Of a stretch of 64,000 bases of DNA, positions 61,210 to 64,000 are shown piece by piece (the first letter of the stretch is position 1; every line of letters starts with the position of its first letter). The translations under genes were made by a program, and so were the position numbers. Below the pieces are notes generated by a model. That model was not told where the DNA came from. It worked only from the letters and a program-made list of their open reading frames with translations, and searched no databases. The DNA is from Aptenodytes patagonicus (taxonomy: Eukaryota; Chordata; Aves; Sphenisciformes; Spheniscidae): the NCBI RefSeq assembly GCF_965638725.1, contig NC_134954.1:5389001-5453000 (forward strand), in the 5' to 3' direction.

Positions 61210-64000
61210 CTGCAGCAAAGCTGAGGAGGAAGTTTGTTAGAAGGATGATACTGCCCGTGCACGCGCAAAGGTGTCTTGTAATTGATTTTTATTTTGTGGT
61301 TTCTAATGCTAAGGAGTGCTCTTTAGAGATTGGCAGTTGGAAAACATTTTTCTTCATAACTTTAAAGTGAACAGCTCTTCCTTACATTTGTCTGCTGTTT
61401 CTCTGTCTTTGTAGATAGTGTATAAAGAATGACTTGGAAGATCTTTAACCTGGGAGACAAATCACACTGTCATTCAATCTGCACTGACCGAGTTAACCAC
61501 AGGAAAAGCCTTTCTAGACAAAAGTCGCTGAAGACAGCCGAGCACTGAGATTTCACTCACCATCGTGACTGTTCATAGCCAAGCACCTTGTTGAATGACA
61601 AGTAACTAGTTCACAATTGCTAATTTTTTTTTTTTCTCCTTCGCCTCCTAGATGTGCATGGCTTTCCTGGTACGGAGAGCTGGTAACTCTGGAGCTTAGC
61701 AGATGAGAATCACTAACAAATACAAAAAGGATGTCAAGCCAGATCCTCAGCTGGAATTAACTGCGTCGGAAGTCCAGTTCAGATGCAGACATCCTATTTT
61801 CAGTCTATAAAAAACATTTGTGGTCACTGAAGGTAACAGTTCACGCTAAAATGAAACGAAGCAGGTATTTTTGTTCTTGTCTCTAGCTGAGACTTATGGA
61901 ATAAATTAAACTTTGCAACTCTGCTGGACAGAGCCCAAAGAAATGTCAAAATGGGTGTAATAGGGGGCACGCAAAGGAAACAGTAAGTTATACTCCATAT
62001 TCATGTTGGTATAGGCAATGTCAGGAATCTAAACCTGTACAATTTATCTTTTGGAGCCCTCTGGAGGGTGCTTGTTACCAGCTGGGATTTCCATCACTCT
62101 GCTTTTGACTTTTACCTATTTACCTCCTGAGAACATTTTTTTTTTTTCCTTCTTCCCAGGCAAAAGTTTTAATCTTAAAAATGAAGTATTTTGCAGGCAG
62201 TGTTTTTCCTCAAACTTTTTTGTAAAAGCTGATAAAAGATCTCTTCCAAAACAGCCAAAAAAGTTCATGTACCTGTTGACTACATCACTCCAGACTGGAT
62301 GGGCGGAGGATCCTCTTACAGGGTGTGATATATGTGTAAGGCAGCAGGCATTACGCATCTTCTTTTCTAACTTCACACCATGATAGCACATTTTACTAAT
62401 GGTCTGATGCACTAAGAAATGGGTGCAGATCAAAGGGAATTTGAATTATTTCATTTTATGCATAACGGCTGAAACCATTGACATTACAGGATTTACAGCA
62501 GAAATGAACTTAGCTCTGTGTCAGCTCTGCGGTGTGAACCACTAGAGGGCAAGATGGCCCCAGCAAAGGAAAAATGTGTATGGGGGGAATGTGAGACACA
62601 TTCAGAGCGCTCAAGGAAAGAAGTGTTTCTGCCCCTCGTTCCTCCCCAGGTGTTGTAATAGCTTCTGCTGCAGACGTGGCTTTGGCAGGACCAGTTTTGG
62701 CCCTGCCCAGGATCACACTCACTTAGTCACCATAACATCCCCTCACTCTCCTTTCACATGATAATCATTAAAGTGTTACAGCACCCTAATGCTGTGTGAA
62801 CGCCTCACGTGGCACCAAGAGGTTCTGAGAAAGGCGTCAAGAAGAGGAGGGATGAAGAGCATCTCTAGCACTGTAATGAAGAACATCTGTACAAGTTAGC
62901 TCTGTGACTTAGCCAGGTTATATTTTTCACTTTGCCAGCCTAGGTTCTCTGCCCCAGTCTGTTTCAGGTCTTGCCATGTTTGCTCTCCCCCCGGCAGGCT
63001 GCATGACACAAAGGCAGCAGGTCTCATGGATCCTTTCAAAATATCCTGCCCCTTGGGAGGTGAGCGGGGCAAACTGCTGTATTCCCAGGGCTCACAGGGC
63101 GCAGTGTGCTGCACCTCTGATGCTGCTCATCTGTGGCAGGGCTGTGCCATCGCATGCAGTAATTTCTGTTTTGAGCTATGTACAGAAAAACTTCAGGTGT
63201 GCCCCGGTCACTGCACCCCTCCAGTCCCAGCACATGCACTGTTTGGGGTCTTCTGCTAGACATACACCTCTTTTCTGTAGGTTTACTCTTTGAGGCACCT
63301 GTGTTAGGCTGGCAGATAAGTCAGATGAGAAGTTTCCCACCTGATTTAAGCAGCTGTGCAGGAAGAACCTGCCACTGGTGCTGAGCTGGGAAATGCAGTG
63401 GGCTGAGGGCTTGCAGAGGCAGCCCGCTCTGCCCTTGGGGAGTGGGAGGTGGGTGCCGCTCTGTCTGCCGCGGGGTGTGCGCTCACCTCACACCCCAGCC
63501 CTTCGTAGTTGGTGAAGGGCTCTGCTGCAGCCCCAGCTCAGCTCTGCCGGCTGCTGGTATAACTGCTCCCTTCTGCATTCATAGCCACAAACCTCTGACA
63601 ACGAGATCCGTACCTTGGTGCGTAAGGGGGAGGGATCCAACTTGTTCCCATTCAGTCACCCCTTATGGTCAATTTGTCTTTTATAACTCTAGGGTTTTTC
63701 TTAACTTTTGGAGAGATGGTGGGATGCTCTGGTGTCATTCTCAAGCAAAACCTCCTCTGTTTCTTGTTTTCCCCATCAATTCTTGGTTAGTGCTGGAGCT
63801 GTCCGCTCTTCTCCCACACAGCCTGACCCAGCCCCCCAGTTCCTCACCGGACTGCTCTCTTCTTTCCTCCCTCTTTCCCTTGTCACTGCAGGATTTCTGA
63901 TTTCCAAAGTTCATATATAATCTTACCTTGTCTGCTGGAGCTCTTTCTTTTTTACTTCCAAGGGAAAGGTCCCTTTTTAGTATCTCCAGTCTTTCTTCTG
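61210..64000. other. Upstream flank of SLC19A3 copy B
   Basis: The noncoding first exon and promoter of copy B should lie here or beyond the window. GC rises mildly after 62900, but no CpG island is present. Open frames of up to 152 codons show no recognisable domain or splice structure. A T/C tract at 62136-62158 is the only low-complexity feature noted. Confidence 0.6.

Noticed and set aside
63442-63900. 152-codon plus-strand frame near the right edge
   Set aside because: Low-complexity, Ser/Pro/Cys-rich translation with no domain. A chance frame in moderately GC-rich DNA is more likely than a gene.

Overview
The window is bird nuclear DNA. Multi-exon genes carry GT-AG introns, and the repeats include CR1 LINE 3' ends and LTR families I recognise from avian genomes. 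A CpG island sits at the left edge. No bacterial, phage, CRISPR or organelle features are visible.

Layout. (1) 120-1740: CpG island with the promoter and first coding exon of AGFG1 (ArfGAP with FG repeats 1, formerly HRB/RIP). (2) 1010-37987, plus strand: AGFG1 in 13 coding exons, 564 residues by my count (human 562), plus a candidate in-frame 72-nt cassette exon at 30169-30240. Its introns hold a CR1 copy inside a TA-rich microsatellite, a 1.1-kb LTR-like element with a roughly 50-bp internal period, and a perfect 27-bp triplication. (3) 38000-42880: AGFG1 3' UTR, then intergenic DNA with a solo LTR. (4) 42884-50114 and 55223-61209, minus strand: two complete five-coding-exon genes of the SLC19A3 thiamine transporter family in tandem, convergent with AGFG1. 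Copy A (proximal to AGFG1) encodes 474 residues and copy B 493. (5) 61210-64000: upstream of copy B, with no gene recognised.

The order AGFG1 - SLC19-like gene - SLC19A3 matches human 2q36.3 as I remember it, where C2orf83/SLC19A4P lies between AGFG1 and SLC19A3. Copy A may therefore be an intact counterpart of a gene that is a pseudogene in humans.

The most notable signal is uneven divergence between the two transporters. Hand counts give about 73% nucleotide identity in the first coding exon (150 nt), 79% in the third (193 nt) and 82% in the fourth (142 nt). The large second coding exon (817 nt) is about 98.7% identical, and similarity fades within a few tens of bases of its edges. This points to recent exon-confined gene conversion between old paralogs.

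All exon boundaries were derived by hand from reading frame, splice signals and remembered human protein sequence. Transcription starts, noncoding first exons and poly(A) sites are less certain.
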